Source: Comamonadaceae bacterium
Lineage (GTDB): Bacteria > Pseudomonadota > Gammaproteobacteria > Burkholderiales > Burkholderiaceae_C
DNA: 64,000 bases
Reading direction: 5' to 3'
Assembly: GCA_013297875.1 (NCBI GenBank)
Contig: JAAFIW010000004.1
Location: 124,001-188,000 of the forward strand
In this document: one piece after another, positions 8,190-16,978 of the stretch
How the letters are laid out: every line of letters starts with the position of its first letter
Position numbering within the stretch: position 1 is the first letter of the stretch
Made by a program: the position numbers and the translations under genes
The notes under the pieces: generated by a model
What the model saw: the letters and a program-made list of their open reading frames with translations, nothing else
The model's database searches: none
Told to the model about the DNA's origin: nothing

Positions 8190-9374
8190 ATGTCCCAAGA
8201 CCCCATCGTCATCGTCAGCGCCGCCCGCACCCCCATGGGTGCCTTCCAGGGCGATTTCGCCACCCTGTCAGCCCACGACCTGGGCGGTGCCGCCATCAAG
8301 GCTGCGATGGAACGATCCGGCATCTCCGGCGACCTGGTCACCGAGGTCTTGTTCGGCAATTGCCTGATGGCGGGCCAAGGCCAGGCCCCTGCCCGCCAGG
8401 CTGCATTCAAAGGTGGCCTGCCCAAGAGCGCAGGCGCTGTGACTTTGTCAAAAATGTGCGGCTCCGGCATGAAGGCAGCCATGTTTGCCCACGACATGCT
8501 GCTGGCGGGCAGCCACGACGTGATGGTGGCCGGTGGCATGGAGAGCATGACCGGTGCACCGCACCTGCTGCTCAAAGGCCGCAGCGGCATCCGAATCGGG
8601 CACGACCGGGTGATGGACCACATGATGTTGGACGGCCTGGAAGATGCCTACGAACCGGGCCGCGCCATGGGCACCTTTGGTGAAGACTGCGCAGCCAAAT
8701 ACAGCTTCACCCGTGAAGCACAAGACAAATTCGCCATAGCCAGCGTGGAGCGTGCTCAGGCAGCGACAAAATCAGGAGCGTTCAAGACTGAGATCACGCC
8801 GGTCACCGTCAAAGGCCGCGCAGGCGATGTGGTGGTGGAGATTGACGAAGGCCCGGCCAAAGCCCGGCTGGACAAGATTGCCACGCTGAAACCCGCGTTC
8901 AAGAAAGACGGAACCATCACCGCGGCCAGCAGCTCTAGCATCAACGACGGCGCAGCCGCGCTAGTGATGATGCGCGCCAGCACCGCCGCCAAACTGGGCT
9001 GCCAGCCACTGGCCCGGGTCAAAGCCCACGCCATGCACGCGCAAGAACCCAACTGGTTCACCACCGCCCCGGTGGGCGCCACACAAAAGGCGCTGGCCAA
9101 GGCGGGCTGGGCGGTGAAAGACGTGGATTTGTGGGAAGTCAACGAAGCCTTTGCGGTGGTGCCCATGGCGCTGATGACCGAGCTGAACGTGGCTCACGAG
9201 ATCGTCAACGTCAACGGCGGCGCCTGCGCACTGGGCCACCCGATTGGGGCCAGCGGCGCGCGCATTATGGTTACCTTGATGCATGCGCTGAAGGCACGGG
9301 GCTTGAAGAAGGGCCTGGCCACACTGTGCATTGGGGGTGGCGAGGGCACGGCCGTGGCGCTGGAGATGCTGTGA
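8190..9374 (+). CDS. Acetyl-CoA C-acetyltransferase (thiolase)
   Basis: A 394-residue biosynthetic/degradative type II thiolase. The acyl-accepting Cys90 lies in LSKMCGSGMKAAM. The general base His is in NGGACALGHPIGASGARI and the second catalytic Cys in TLCIGGGEGTAVALEML. It splits acetoacetyl-CoA to two acetyl-CoA, which would finish leucine breakdown after HMG-CoA lyase and acetoacetate activation, or makes acetoacetyl-CoA for polyhydroxyalkanoate. The start is the ATG after AAAGGAG. It leads a tight unit with the next three genes. Which thiolase (atoB-, phaA- or bkt-like) cannot be settled by eye. Confidence 0.93.
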   Translation: MSQDPIVIVSAARTPMGAFQGDFATLSAHDLGGAAIKAAMERSGISGDLVTEVLFGNCLMAGQGQAPARQAAFKGGLPKSAGAVTLSKMCGSGMKAAMFAHDMLLAGSHDVMVAGGMESMTGAPHLLLKGRSGIRIGHDRVMDHMMLDGLEDAYEPGRAMGTFGEDCAAKYSFTREAQDKFAIASVERAQAATKSGAFKTEITPVTVKGRAGDVVVEIDEGPAKARLDKIATLKPAFKKDGTITAASSSSINDGAAALVMMRASTAAKLGCQPLARVKAHAMHAQEPNWFTTAPVGATQKALAKAGWAVKDVDLWEVNEAFAVVPMALMTELNVAHEIVNVNGGACALGHPIGASGARIMVTLMHALKARGLKKGLATLCIGGGEGTAVALEML

Positions 9375-9745
9375 TCCGGGGCCTGTCGGCCGATCAGGCC
9401 TTGGCGCATGCCACCGCCTGGATCGATGCCTTCAACCGCCACGACCTGGATGCGGTAATGGGTTTTTACGCCGCCGATGTGCAAATCAAATCACCCTTGG
9501 TCACCCGCGCATTCCATATTGAAGACGGTGTGCTCAAAGGCAAAAACGCCGTACGCTCGTTTTTTACCTTGGGCACCGGCAACCCGGCACTGCACTTCAC
9601 CCTGCAATCGGTCTTGGTGGGTGCCGATGCGCTGACCGTGCTGTACAAAAATCACCAAGGTATGTTGGTCACTGACTGTAGTGAACTGAATGCCGATGGA
9701 AAAATTGTGCGCATGGTGGCCTGCTACACGAAAGCCCAAACATGA
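9371..9745 (+). CDS. SnoaL/NTF2-like fold protein
   Basis: A 124-residue cone-shaped NTF2-like protein: AWIDAFNRHDLDAVMGFYAADVQIKSPL is the usual N-terminal helix-strand pattern of SnoaL-like proteins. A beta sheet follows (HFTLQSVLVGADALTVLYKNHQGMLVTDCSEL). Members act as small isomerases/hydratases or as non-catalytic binding proteins, so the function stays open. The GTG start overlaps the thiolase stop (GTGA) and the stop overlaps the next ATG, so it is translated as part of the operon. Confidence 0.75.
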   Translation: MIRGLSADQALAHATAWIDAFNRHDLDAVMGFYAADVQIKSPLVTRAFHIEDGVLKGKNAVRSFFTLGTGNPALHFTLQSVLVGADALTVLYKNHQGMLVTDCSELNADGKIVRMVACYTKAQT

Positions 9746-10407
9746 CGGTACTGGTCATCGGCGCATCACGCGGTATTGGCCTGGAATTTGTTCGCCAGTA
9801 CACACAAGCGGGCGCACGCGTGATTGCCACCGCGCGCAGCGACGCAGGGCTGGAAACCCTCCAGGCCCTGGGTGCCACCGCCTTGCGCATCGACGTGGCC
9901 CAGCCCACCAGCATCAGCGCCCTGGCCTGGCAGCTTGACGGTGAAAAATTTGACGTCGCCTTGTATGTGGCTGGCGTGTACCCCGCTGCCGACGCCCGCA
10001 AGCCGCCCACCCGCGAGACCTTCGACCAGGCCATGCACACCAATGTGTTGGGTGCGATGCAAGCCATCCCGCAAGTGGCCCCACTGGTCGAAGCCGTGCG
10101 AGGCTGTTTTGCCTTCATCACCAGCAGCATGGGCCACATTGGCTCGGTGGAATCGAGCTACGCCTGGGTCTACCGGGCCAGCAAGGCCGCGCTGAATATG
10201 GCGGTGGCGTCAGCCCAGCACAGCTACCCCCAAGCCACCTTGGTTGCCCTATCGCCCGGCTGGGTTCAAACCGACATGGGCGGCGCATCGGCCCCGCTCA
10301 CCGTGCAGCACAGTGTGAGCACAATGCGTGAGACGTTGCGCAGCGTGACGCCAGAGCACAAGGGCGCTTATCTCGACTATGACGGCCGCGTGTTCGACGG
10401 CTGGTAA
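9742..10407 (+). CDS. Short-chain dehydrogenase/reductase (SDR)
   Basis: A 221-residue Rossmann oxidoreductase. The cofactor loop is VIGASRGIGLEF (the Arg after the glycine-rich turn suggests NADP(H)), with ATARSDAGL as the following strand. The catalytic set is Ser in ITSSMGHIGS, Tyr and Lys in YRASKAALNM. The C-terminal LSPGWVQTDMGG is also typical. It resembles the C-factor/SDR group of unknown substrate. Start and stop overlaps place it in the thiolase operon, 21 bp before an acyl-CoA dehydrogenase. Confidence 0.87.
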   Translation: MTVLVIGASRGIGLEFVRQYTQAGARVIATARSDAGLETLQALGATALRIDVAQPTSISALAWQLDGEKFDVALYVAGVYPAADARKPPTRETFDQAMHTNVLGAMQAIPQVAPLVEAVRGCFAFITSSMGHIGSVESSYAWVYRASKAALNMAVASAQHSYPQATLVALSPGWVQTDMGGASAPLTVQHSVSTMRETLRSVTPEHKGAYLDYDGRVFDGW

Positions 10408-10428
10408 ACCTCTCATCACTGACACACC

Positions 10429-11559
10429 ATGCTGCTCACCCAAGACCAGGAAATGATCCGCGACGCCGTTCGAGCCTTTGCCACCGAGCAGCTGTGGCCC
10501 CATGCCGCGCGCTGGGACAAAGAACATCACTTCCCGCACGATGCGCACAAAGGCCTGGCCGCACTGGGCGCTTACGGCATTTGCGTGCCCGAGGAATACG
10601 GCGGTGCCAATCTGGACTATGTGACCCTGGCTTTGGTGCTGGAAGAAATTGCCGCAGGTGACGGCGGCACCAGCACCGCCATCAGCGTGACCAACTGCCC
10701 GGTCAACGCCATCTTGCTGCGCTATGGAACGCAAGCGCAGAAGAAGCAGTGGCTCACGCCACTGGCCCAGGGCGAGATGCTTGGCGCGTTTTGCTTGACC
10801 GAGCCGCATGTGGGCAGCGATGCGTCTGCTCTCAGAACCACGGCTGTTTTGGACAAAGACAGCTACGTCATCAACGGCGTCAAACAATTCATCACCAGCG
10901 GCAAAAACGGCCATGTAGCCATCGTGATTGCCGTCACCGACAAAGGCGCCGGCAAAAAGGGCATCAGCGCCTTCATCGTACCGACCAACACCCCCGGCTA
11001 CCACGTGGCGCGACTGGAAGACAAGCTGGGCCAGCACAGCAGCGATACCGCGCAGATCAACTTTGACGATTGCAGCATCCCGGTTGAAAACCGCATTGGC
11101 GAAGAAGGCGAGGGCTACAAGATTGCGCTGAGCGCGCTGGAAGGCGGCCGCATCGGCATCGCCGCCCAGGCCGTGGGCATGGCCCGCAGCGCGTTTGACG
11201 TGGCCCTGGCCTACGCCAAAGACCGCCAGAGCTTTGGCACGGCCATCATCAACCACCAGGCGGTCGGCTTCCGGCTTGCTGAAGCAGCTACGAAATTGGA
11301 AGCAGCCCGCCAACTCATCTGGCACGCCGCCAGCCTGCGCGACGCCGGCCGCCCGTGCCTGAAAGAAGCCGCCATGGCCAAGCTGTTTGCAAGCGAAGTG
11401 GCCGAAGAGATTTGCAGTGTCGCGATTCAAACCCTGGGCGGCTACGGCTACGTGAGCGACTTTCCGGTGGAGCGCATCTACCGCGATGTGCGGGCGTGCC
11501 AGATTTATGAGGGCACGTCGGATGTGCAGAAGATCTTGATTCAACGAGCGTTAGTGTGA
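10429..11559 (+). CDS. Acyl-CoA dehydrogenase (short/branched-chain type)
   Basis: A 376-residue FAD-dependent acyl-CoA dehydrogenase. Motifs run in order: EEYGGANLDYVTLALVLEEI, FCLTEPHVGSDASAL, FITSGKNGHVAIVIAVT, and the C-terminal IYRDVRACQIYEGTSDVQ with the catalytic base Glu361. The Glu position is that of short-chain and 2-methyl-branched enzymes, unlike LiuA. It probably oxidises another branched or short acyl-CoA, for example 2-methylbutyryl- or isobutyryl-CoA. The exact substrate is inferred only from context. It ends the thiolase operon and is followed directly by repeats. Confidence 0.92.
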   Translation: MLLTQDQEMIRDAVRAFATEQLWPHAARWDKEHHFPHDAHKGLAALGAYGICVPEEYGGANLDYVTLALVLEEIAAGDGGTSTAISVTNCPVNAILLRYGTQAQKKQWLTPLAQGEMLGAFCLTEPHVGSDASALRTTAVLDKDSYVINGVKQFITSGKNGHVAIVIAVTDKGAGKKGISAFIVPTNTPGYHVARLEDKLGQHSSDTAQINFDDCSIPVENRIGEEGEGYKIALSALEGGRIGIAAQAVGMARSAFDVALAYAKDRQSFGTAIINHQAVGFRLAEAATKLEAARQLIWHAASLRDAGRPCLKEAAMAKLFASEVAEEICSVAIQTLGGYGYVSDFPVERIYRDVRACQIYEGTSDVQKILIQRALV

Positions 11560-11620
11560 GCTATTATTTTGATAGCTGCTTGAGCAATGAATACATGGGC
11601 TGTTGGCTGTTTTGCCTTGA
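11560..11620 (+). repeat. R2 dispersed repeat (fullest copy)
   Basis: CTATTATTTTGATAG is followed by CTGCTTGAGCAATGAATACA, then TGGGCTGTTGG and TTTTGCCTTGA. It is the most complete R2 copy and begins within the stop region of the acyl-CoA dehydrogenase gene. The rest of the gap to 11907 is two R1 elements in opposite orientation and no gene. Confidence 0.8.
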
Positions 11621-11637
11621 ATCGCAGCACTTTGGAA

Positions 11638-11747
11638 ATCGGGGGCGGAGAAATGGGGGTCAGATCACCATTCAGGACGCAGCTCATGTCGGCGCACGAG
11701 CAGCCGGTACGAAATGGTGCTCTGACCCCTATTTCTCCGCCCCCGAT
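11638..11747 (+). repeat. R1 palindromic element, copy A1
   Basis: A 110-bp hairpin. The outer 17-bp arms ATCGGGGGCGGAGAAAT and ATTTCTCCGCCCCCGAT are exact inverted repeats, with inner GGGGTCAGA / TCTGACCCC half-sites. The layout is that of a REPIN: two inverted REP-like ends around a variable centre. Confidence 0.85.
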
Positions 11748-11801
11748 GGGTTCCGGCGCGCGAGGTCCTTGCGTGCTGCCGTCGCAGTCTCGGGCAAGCC
11801 C

Positions 11802-11886
11802 GCAATGGGTGTCAGAGCAAAATTTCGCAATTGCTCCACGCCCGCCGATAACACCGCGTCCTGAATTTTGATCTGACCCCCATTGC
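11802..11886 (-). repeat. R1 palindromic element, copy A2 (reverse)
   Basis: GCAATGGGTGTCAGA pairs with TCTGACCCCCATTGC with one mismatch. The CGTCCTGAATT block is on the right, so the copy is opposite in orientation to A1. The two make an inverted doublet. Confidence 0.8.
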
Positions 11887-11907
11887 TCACCCCACCCATC
11901 ACCACCC

Positions 11908-12207
11908 ATGTTCAACCAAACCGTAAGAGGCCTGTACTGCCTACGCTGCGGCAGCCGCAAGGTGGTGCGCGGCACGCTGGGCGAATCAGCGCGTTTCTAC
12001 CCCCTGCGCAGCGCCTTGCGGGCGCTGATGGGCAAGCCGGTTTTTCTGCAAAACGAGCACGCCCATGCCTGCCTGGATTGCGGCCTGACGTGGAACGAGG
12101 TGAGCCCGCATGAGTTGCGCAAAAACCTGCGTGACTACGGTCTGGTCAAGCACAGCACCGTGGTGATGGAGGCTGTGCGCAACCCAAAACCGGACATCAA
12201 ACTATGA
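11908..12207 (+). CDS. Small zinc-ribbon-like hypothetical protein
   Basis: 99 residues with two CxxC pairs spaced like a zinc ribbon: YCLRCGSRKV near residue 10 and ACLDCGLTW near residue 52. The remainder is basic and without membrane helices. Function is unknown; a metal-binding or nucleic-acid-binding role is suggested only by the ribbon. Its TGA overlaps the ATG of the phosphoesterase gene, giving a coupled pair that continues into the acyl-CoA synthetase. The promoter would have to lie in or beyond the R1 pair upstream. Confidence 0.7.
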   Translation: MFNQTVRGLYCLRCGSRKVVRGTLGESARFYPLRSALRALMGKPVFLQNEHAHACLDCGLTWNEVSPHELRKNLRDYGLVKHSTVVMEAVRNPKPDIKL

Positions 12208-13091
12208 GCTGGCGGGCCTGGCCCGTGGGGCGCACGCTGGCTGCCTTGTTGGGCTTGCTGGTCGTTTGGTCGGTATTGATCGAGCCGCGCTGGGTGGCGG
12301 CGCGGCAGATTGATGTGCAGCTGGCCACACCGCACCGCTTGTCACCGCTGAAGGTGGCCGTGGCGTCTGACTGGCACCTGACGCAGCGTGGGCTGTGGCG
12401 CGTGAACACGCTGGAGCGCGCGCAGCGGCTGGTGCAGGAGATCAATGCCAGCCACCCTGATGTGATTTTGCTGCCCGGTGATTTCATTGCCGACCACGAC
12501 CTGCCGCCCGAGCTGGCCGCCACCCACGAAGACCAGATTGCGCAGGTGCTGGGCGAACTGCGTGCGCCGCTGGGCGTGTTTGCGGTGCTGGGCAACCACG
12601 ACTGGTGGTATGACGGCGACAAGCTGGCAAATGCCTTGCGCAAACGCGGCATCACCGTGCTGGAAAACGACGCGCAGCGCCTGGCCAAAACCGGTTTGTG
12701 GGTGGTGGGCATTGGTGACGATTCCACCGGCCATTCGCAGCCTGCGCAGGCGCTGAAAAAACTACCTCCCAACACCCACGCCCTGGTGCTGATGCACGAC
12801 CCGGCCAGCCTGATGGAGCTGCCGCCGGTGCAAGGTTTGATCGTGGCGGGCCACACGCATGGCGGGCAGGTGGCGCTGCCGGGCATTGGCGCGCTGGTGG
12901 TGCCGGGCCGTGCGCCGCGCCAGTGGGCCCACGGCTGGGTGACCCATGAAGACCGGCGCATGTATGTCACCAGTGGCCTGGGCGTCAGCATCTTGCCGAT
13001 CCGTTTCAATATGCGCCCAGAATGGGTACAGTTTTCAGTCACCGACAGTTTTCCACCGCCCTCAACCCCAACCGGGAGACCCACGCCATGA
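12204..13091 (+). CDS. Metallophosphoesterase (YaeI/UDP-diacylglucosamine hydrolase-like, membrane-anchored)
   Basis: 295 residues. An N-terminal membrane segment ([21 protein letters not shown]) is followed by a calcineurin-type phosphoesterase domain: VASDWHLT (Asp, His), [17 protein letters not shown] (Asn, His) and [13 protein letters not shown] (His-His). All five metal-binding blocks are present, so it should be active. The form resembles YaeI/YkuE enzymes that act at the membrane on phospholipid or nucleotide-sugar substrates. It overlaps both neighbours by 4 bp (ATGA). Confidence 0.88.
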   Translation: MSWRAWPVGRTLAALLGLLVVWSVLIEPRWVAARQIDVQLATPHRLSPLKVAVASDWHLTQRGLWRVNTLERAQRLVQEINASHPDVILLPGDFIADHDLPPELAATHEDQIAQVLGELRAPLGVFAVLGNHDWWYDGDKLANALRKRGITVLENDAQRLAKTGLWVVGIGDDSTGHSQPAQALKKLPPNTHALVLMHDPASLMELPPVQGLIVAGHTHGGQVALPGIGALVVPGRAPRQWAHGWVTHEDRRMYVTSGLGVSILPIRFNMRPEWVQFSVTDSFPPPSTPTGRPTP

Positions 13092-14764
13092 GCTCAAACC
13101 TTCTGACCCACAGCCTGTCTACGGGCCTGACTACACCCGCACTGATCGAACAAACCATTGGCGCTTTTTTTGACGCCATGGTGACCCAGCGCCCCGACCA
13201 CCTGGCCGTCATCAGCGCCCATCAGAAGCAGCGCCTGACCTACCGCGAGCTGCAGGCCCAGGCCAACCAGCTGGCCAGCGGTTTGCTGAACCTGGGCCTG
13301 GCAACCGGTGACCGCGTGGGCATCTGGTCGCACAACAATGTGCAGTGGCTGCTGATGCAAATTGCCACGGCCAAGGTGGGTCTGATCCTGGTCAACATCA
13401 ACCCGGCTTACCGCACCAGCGAACTGGAATACGCACTGAACAAAGTGGGCTGCAAGGCGCTGGTGACCATGGTGCGTTTCAAGACCAGCGACTACTTGGA
13501 GCTCTTGCGGGAGCTGGGCCCGGCCCGGTTGCCCCACCTCAAGCACACGGTGTGGCTGGACGAAGCCGGGCAAGGAGCAGACGAGCTCGGCATGCTGCGG
13601 TTTTCACAACTCATGGCCAGCGGCCAGACCGATGACCCGCGCGTTGCCGCCATCGCGCAAACGCTCAAAGCCACCGACCCCATCAACATCCAGTTCACCA
13701 GCGGCACCACCGGTTTCCCCAAAGGTGCCACGCTCACCCACCGCAACATCTTGAACAACGGCTTTTTCGTAGGCGAGTGCATGAAGCTCACGCCCGCCGA
13801 CCGCCTGTGTGTGCCGGTGCCGCTGTACCACTGCTTTGGCATGGTCATGGGCAACCTGGGTTGCATCACACACGGGGCCACCGTGGTCTACCCCAACGAC
13901 GGGTTTGACCCGCTCACCGTGCTGCAAACCGTGCAGGACGAGCGCTGCACCGCGCTGTATGGCGTGCCCACCATGTTCATTGCGCAACTGGATCACCCGC
14001 GTTTCAAAGAGTTTGATTTGTCCAGCCTGCGCACCGGCTGCATGGCCGGCTCACCTTGCCCGATTGAGGTGATGAAGCGGGTGGTTTCCGACATGCACAT
14101 GACCGACGTGACCATTGCCTACGGCATGACCGAGACCAGCCCCGTCAGCTGCCAAAGCAGCACCGATACACCGCTTTCCAAACGCGTGTCCACCGTCGGC
14201 CAGGTGCAGCCGCACCTGCAGGTGAAGGTGGTTGACCCTGGCACCGGTGCCACCCTGCCCGTGGGCGAGTCGGGCGAGCTGTGTACCAAGGGCTACAGCG
14301 TGATGCACAGCTACTGGGACGACGAAGCCAAAACCCGCGAAGCGGTGGACGCTGACGGCTGGATGCACACCGGCGACCTGGCCACCATGGATGAGCAGGG
14401 TTACGTGAACATTGTGGGCCGCATCAAAGACTTGGTGATTCGCGGCGGCGAAAACGTCTACCCCCGCGAGGTGGAAGAGTTTTTGTACCGACACCCCAAG
14501 GTGCAAGACGTGCAGGTGGTGGGCGTGCCCGACAAAAAATACGGCGAAGAGCTGTGCGCATGGGTCATCACCAAGCCGGGGCAAACCGCCACCGAAGAAG
14601 AAATCCGCGCGTTTTGCCAGGGGCAGATTGCCCACTACAAAGTGCCGCGCTACATCCGCTTTGTTCCCGCATTCCCGATGACCATCACCGGAAAAATCCA
14701 GAAGTTCAAGATTCGGGAGGCGATGAAAGACGAGCTGCAACTGGCGGAAGACAAAACCGCTTGA
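13088..14764 (+). CDS. AMP-binding acyl-CoA synthetase
   Basis: A 558-residue adenylate-forming ligase: acid + ATP + CoA to acyl-CoA. The P-loop-like motif is [16 protein letters not shown]; the A5 block is YGMTETSP. The hinge region reads [25 protein letters not shown], followed by [18 protein letters not shown], and the catalytic Lys lies in [15 protein letters not shown]. It belongs to the medium/long-chain fatty-acyl-CoA synthetase group often found in liu clusters. The start overlaps the phosphoesterase stop. It may activate branched or fatty acids for the nearby dehydrogenases (inference). Confidence 0.92.
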   Translation: MSSNLLTHSLSTGLTTPALIEQTIGAFFDAMVTQRPDHLAVISAHQKQRLTYRELQAQANQLASGLLNLGLATGDRVGIWSHNNVQWLLMQIATAKVGLILVNINPAYRTSELEYALNKVGCKALVTMVRFKTSDYLELLRELGPARLPHLKHTVWLDEAGQGADELGMLRFSQLMASGQTDDPRVAAIAQTLKATDPINIQFTSGTTGFPKGATLTHRNILNNGFFVGECMKLTPADRLCVPVPLYHCFGMVMGNLGCITHGATVVYPNDGFDPLTVLQTVQDERCTALYGVPTMFIAQLDHPRFKEFDLSSLRTGCMAGSPCPIEVMKRVVSDMHMTDVTIAYGMTETSPVSCQSSTDTPLSKRVSTVGQVQPHLQVKVVDPGTGATLPVGESGELCTKGYSVMHSYWDDEAKTREAVDADGWMHTGDLATMDEQGYVNIVGRIKDLVIRGGENVYPREVEEFLYRHPKVQDVQVVGVPDKKYGEELCAWVITKPGQTATEEEIRAFCQGQIAHYKVPRYIRFVPAFPMTITGKIQKFKIREAMKDELQLAEDKTA

Positions 14765-14787
14765 ACTTCCCCCCGACAGACACACCC

Positions 14788-15969
14788 ATGACAGGCCCGC
14801 TGCAAGGCTTGCGCGTGCTGGAGCTGGGCCAGGTGCTGGCCGGGCCGTTTGCGGGTGCCATCTTTGCGGATCTGGGAGCCGAAGTCATCAAGCTGGAGCG
14901 ACCCGACGGTGGTGACGACGCACGGCGTATGGGCCCAGCCTTTGGTGGGGAAGATGCCGATGCGCTGATCTTTCATGTGTTCAACCGAGGCAAGCAGTCG
15001 GTCACGCTGGATTTGAAAAGCGCCGACGGCCTGGCTGCCTTTGAGCGCTTGGCGGCCAGTGCCGATATCTTTGTGCACAACCTACGCCCCGGCGTGCCGC
15101 AGGCCTTGGGCATCGACGGGCCCGCGCTGTGTGCGCGCCACTCCCGGCTGGTGTATTGCGAAATATCGGCCTTTGGCCACACCGGGCCGATGGCGCTACA
15201 GCCCGGCTACGAGCCCATGATCCAGGCCTTCAGCGGCCTGTCGGCCACCAACGGTGGGCCAGACGACCCGCCCATGCGCAGCGGTGCATCGCTGTGCGAC
15301 CAGGGCACGGGTATGTGGGCCGTCATTGGCGCGCTGGCCTTGTTGCAGCGGCGTCAGCACACCGGGCGCGGCGGCATCGTCAGCGCCTCGCTGTTGGAAA
15401 CCGCACTGGTGTGGAATGGCCAGAAGGCCGACGCCCTGGTCAACGAAGGCCGCCAGCCCGAGCGCCACCGTAGCGGTCACCCTGGCTTTGCGCCCTATGA
15501 AGCCTTTGACACGCTGGATGCGCCGCTGCTGATTTGCTGCGGCAATGACCGGCTGTTTGCCAAGCTCGCCCAGGCCCTGGGCCAGCCCGGCTGGGCCACC
15601 GATGAGCGCTTTGCCACCAACCGCGCCCGGCTGGCAAACAAAGCGGTTTTGTTCGGGCTCTTGAACCCCTTGCTGCTAAGCCGCCCGCGTGCCGATTGGC
15701 TGGCCGTGCTGGAGGCTGCAGGCGTGCCCTGTGCGCCCATTCACAGCCTGCCCCAGGCACTGGCCCACCCGCAGGTGCGGGCGCTGGGCCTGCTGCAGCC
15801 GGTGCCCGGCGATACCGGGCAAACCCCCTTGAGCCTGACCGCGCTGCCGCTTTCAATCGACGGTTTGCGCCCCGCCCACCGAAGCCGCGCGCCCGCATTG
15901 GGTGCGCACAATGTTCAACACGGCCTACCAGCAGGTCACAACAGATTCAACCCCGGAGACAAACCATGA
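14788..15969 (+). CDS. CaiB/BaiF-family (class III) CoA-transferase
   Basis: A 393-residue formyl-CoA transferase-like enzyme that moves CoA between carboxylic acids. The N-terminal signature LRVLELGQVLAGPFAGAIFADLGAEVIKLERPDGGDDAR is intact, with the catalytic aspartate expected in the PMRSGASLCDQGTGMWA region. EISAFGHTGPMALQPGYEPMIQAFSGL is also typical. Its last four bases overlap the start of the Bug-type binding protein. Such pairing usually means uptake and CoA activation of an organic acid. The substrate is unknown. Confidence 0.92.
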   Translation: MTGPLQGLRVLELGQVLAGPFAGAIFADLGAEVIKLERPDGGDDARRMGPAFGGEDADALIFHVFNRGKQSVTLDLKSADGLAAFERLAASADIFVHNLRPGVPQALGIDGPALCARHSRLVYCEISAFGHTGPMALQPGYEPMIQAFSGLSATNGGPDDPPMRSGASLCDQGTGMWAVIGALALLQRRQHTGRGGIVSASLLETALVWNGQKADALVNEGRQPERHRSGHPGFAPYEAFDTLDAPLLICCGNDRLFAKLAQALGQPGWATDERFATNRARLANKAVLFGLLNPLLLSRPRADWLAVLEAAGVPCAPIHSLPQALAHPQVRALGLLQPVPGDTGQTPLSLTALPLSIDGLRPAHRSRAPALGAHNVQHGLPAGHNRFNPGDKP

Positions 15970-16955
15970 ACCCAAGCACCCGTCGCACCATCATTTGCAG
16001 CCTGTTCGCCGCCTTCAGCGCCGCAGCCCTGCTGGTCAGCCCCGCCGCACAAGCACAGGCTTACCCCAACAAACCCGTCAAGCTGGTCGTACCCTTTGCC
16101 CCCGGCAGCGCCACCGACCAGATTGCCCGCGCCTTTGCCGCCAAGCTCACCGAGTCGCTCGGCCAGCCCATGGTGGTAGACAACAAACCCGGCGTGAACG
16201 GCATGCTGGGTGCTGATGCCGTGGCCAAGGCCGCGCCCGATGGCTACACCATTTTGATCGGCACCAACAGCACCAACGCCGCCCTGAAAAGCCTGATGAA
16301 AACGCTGCCTTACGACCAGGACACAGCCTTTGCCCCCGTGGCCTACATGGGCCAGTTGCCGCTGATCGTGGCCGTCAACAACGACGTGCCGGTCAAGACC
16401 CTGCGCGAGTTGGTGGACATGGCCAAAGCAAAACCCGGTAACGTCACTTTTGCCAGTGCCAGCACCTCGCAACTGGTGTCCAGCGAAATGCTGGCCAGCA
16501 TGGCCGGTATCAAGATGACCAACGTGCCCTACAAAAGCGGCCCCGCCGCCATGACCGACCTGATTGGCGGCCAGGTGAACATGTTCACAGCCGACTTTGG
16601 CGTGATGGTGCCCCAGGTCAAAGGCGGCAAGGTGCGCGCGTTAGCCGTCACCTCCACCACCCGCTCGCCCCTGGTGCCCGACGTGCCCACCGTCAACGAA
16701 GCCCTGGGCCTGAAAGACTACGAACTCATCGCCTACTTCGCCGCCTTCGCACCGGCCGGCACGCCCGCCGACATCGTGAACAAACTCAACGTCGCCATCA
16801 ATGCCGCGGCCAGCAGCAAGGACATTCAGGAGAAGTTCGCGTCCATCGGTTTTGCCGTTGAGCCGGGCACGCCGGATGCGCTGGCTCAGAGAACCCGGGC
16901 GGAGACAGCGAAGTGGGCGAAGGCGATCAAAGACGCAAAAATTGAGGCTCAGTAA
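15966..16955 (+). CDS. Bug/TctC-type periplasmic tricarboxylate-binding protein
   Basis: A 329-residue extracytoplasmic solute receptor with a signal peptide ending around AAQAQA. The family blocks are clear: YPNKPVKLVVPFAPGSATDQIARAF, MVVDNKPGVNGMLGADAVAKAAPDGYTILIGTNST and GVMVPQVKGGKVRALAVTS. These proteins are greatly expanded in Burkholderiales and bind small carboxylates, aspartate or nicotinate. No TctA/TctB membrane genes lie nearby, so it may serve another transporter or a sensor. It is translationally coupled to the CoA-transferase. Confidence 0.93.
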   Translation: MNPSTRRTIICSLFAAFSAAALLVSPAAQAQAYPNKPVKLVVPFAPGSATDQIARAFAAKLTESLGQPMVVDNKPGVNGMLGADAVAKAAPDGYTILIGTNSTNAALKSLMKTLPYDQDTAFAPVAYMGQLPLIVAVNNDVPVKTLRELVDMAKAKPGNVTFASASTSQLVSSEMLASMAGIKMTNVPYKSGPAAMTDLIGGQVNMFTADFGVMVPQVKGGKVRALAVTSTTRSPLVPDVPTVNEALGLKDYELIAYFAAFAPAGTPADIVNKLNVAINAAASSKDIQEKFASIGFAVEPGTPDALAQRTRAETAKWAKAIKDAKIEAQ

Positions 16956-16978
16956 GTTCTCGCTGCAGCAACACAGCC

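Noticed and set aside
10429-11559. Second isovaleryl-CoA dehydrogenase
   Set aside because: The catalytic Glu is in the short-chain position (IYEGTSDVQ), not in the LDYER position used by LiuA.
11560-11907. Transposase or insertion sequence remnant
   Set aside because: No protein similarity to transposases is visible; the content is fully explained by R2 and two R1 elements.
11541-11975. 144-codon minus-strand frame through the R1 pair
   Set aside because: It is made almost wholly of R1 and R2 sequence and has no ribosome site. It shows only that these repeats are free of stops in one frame.
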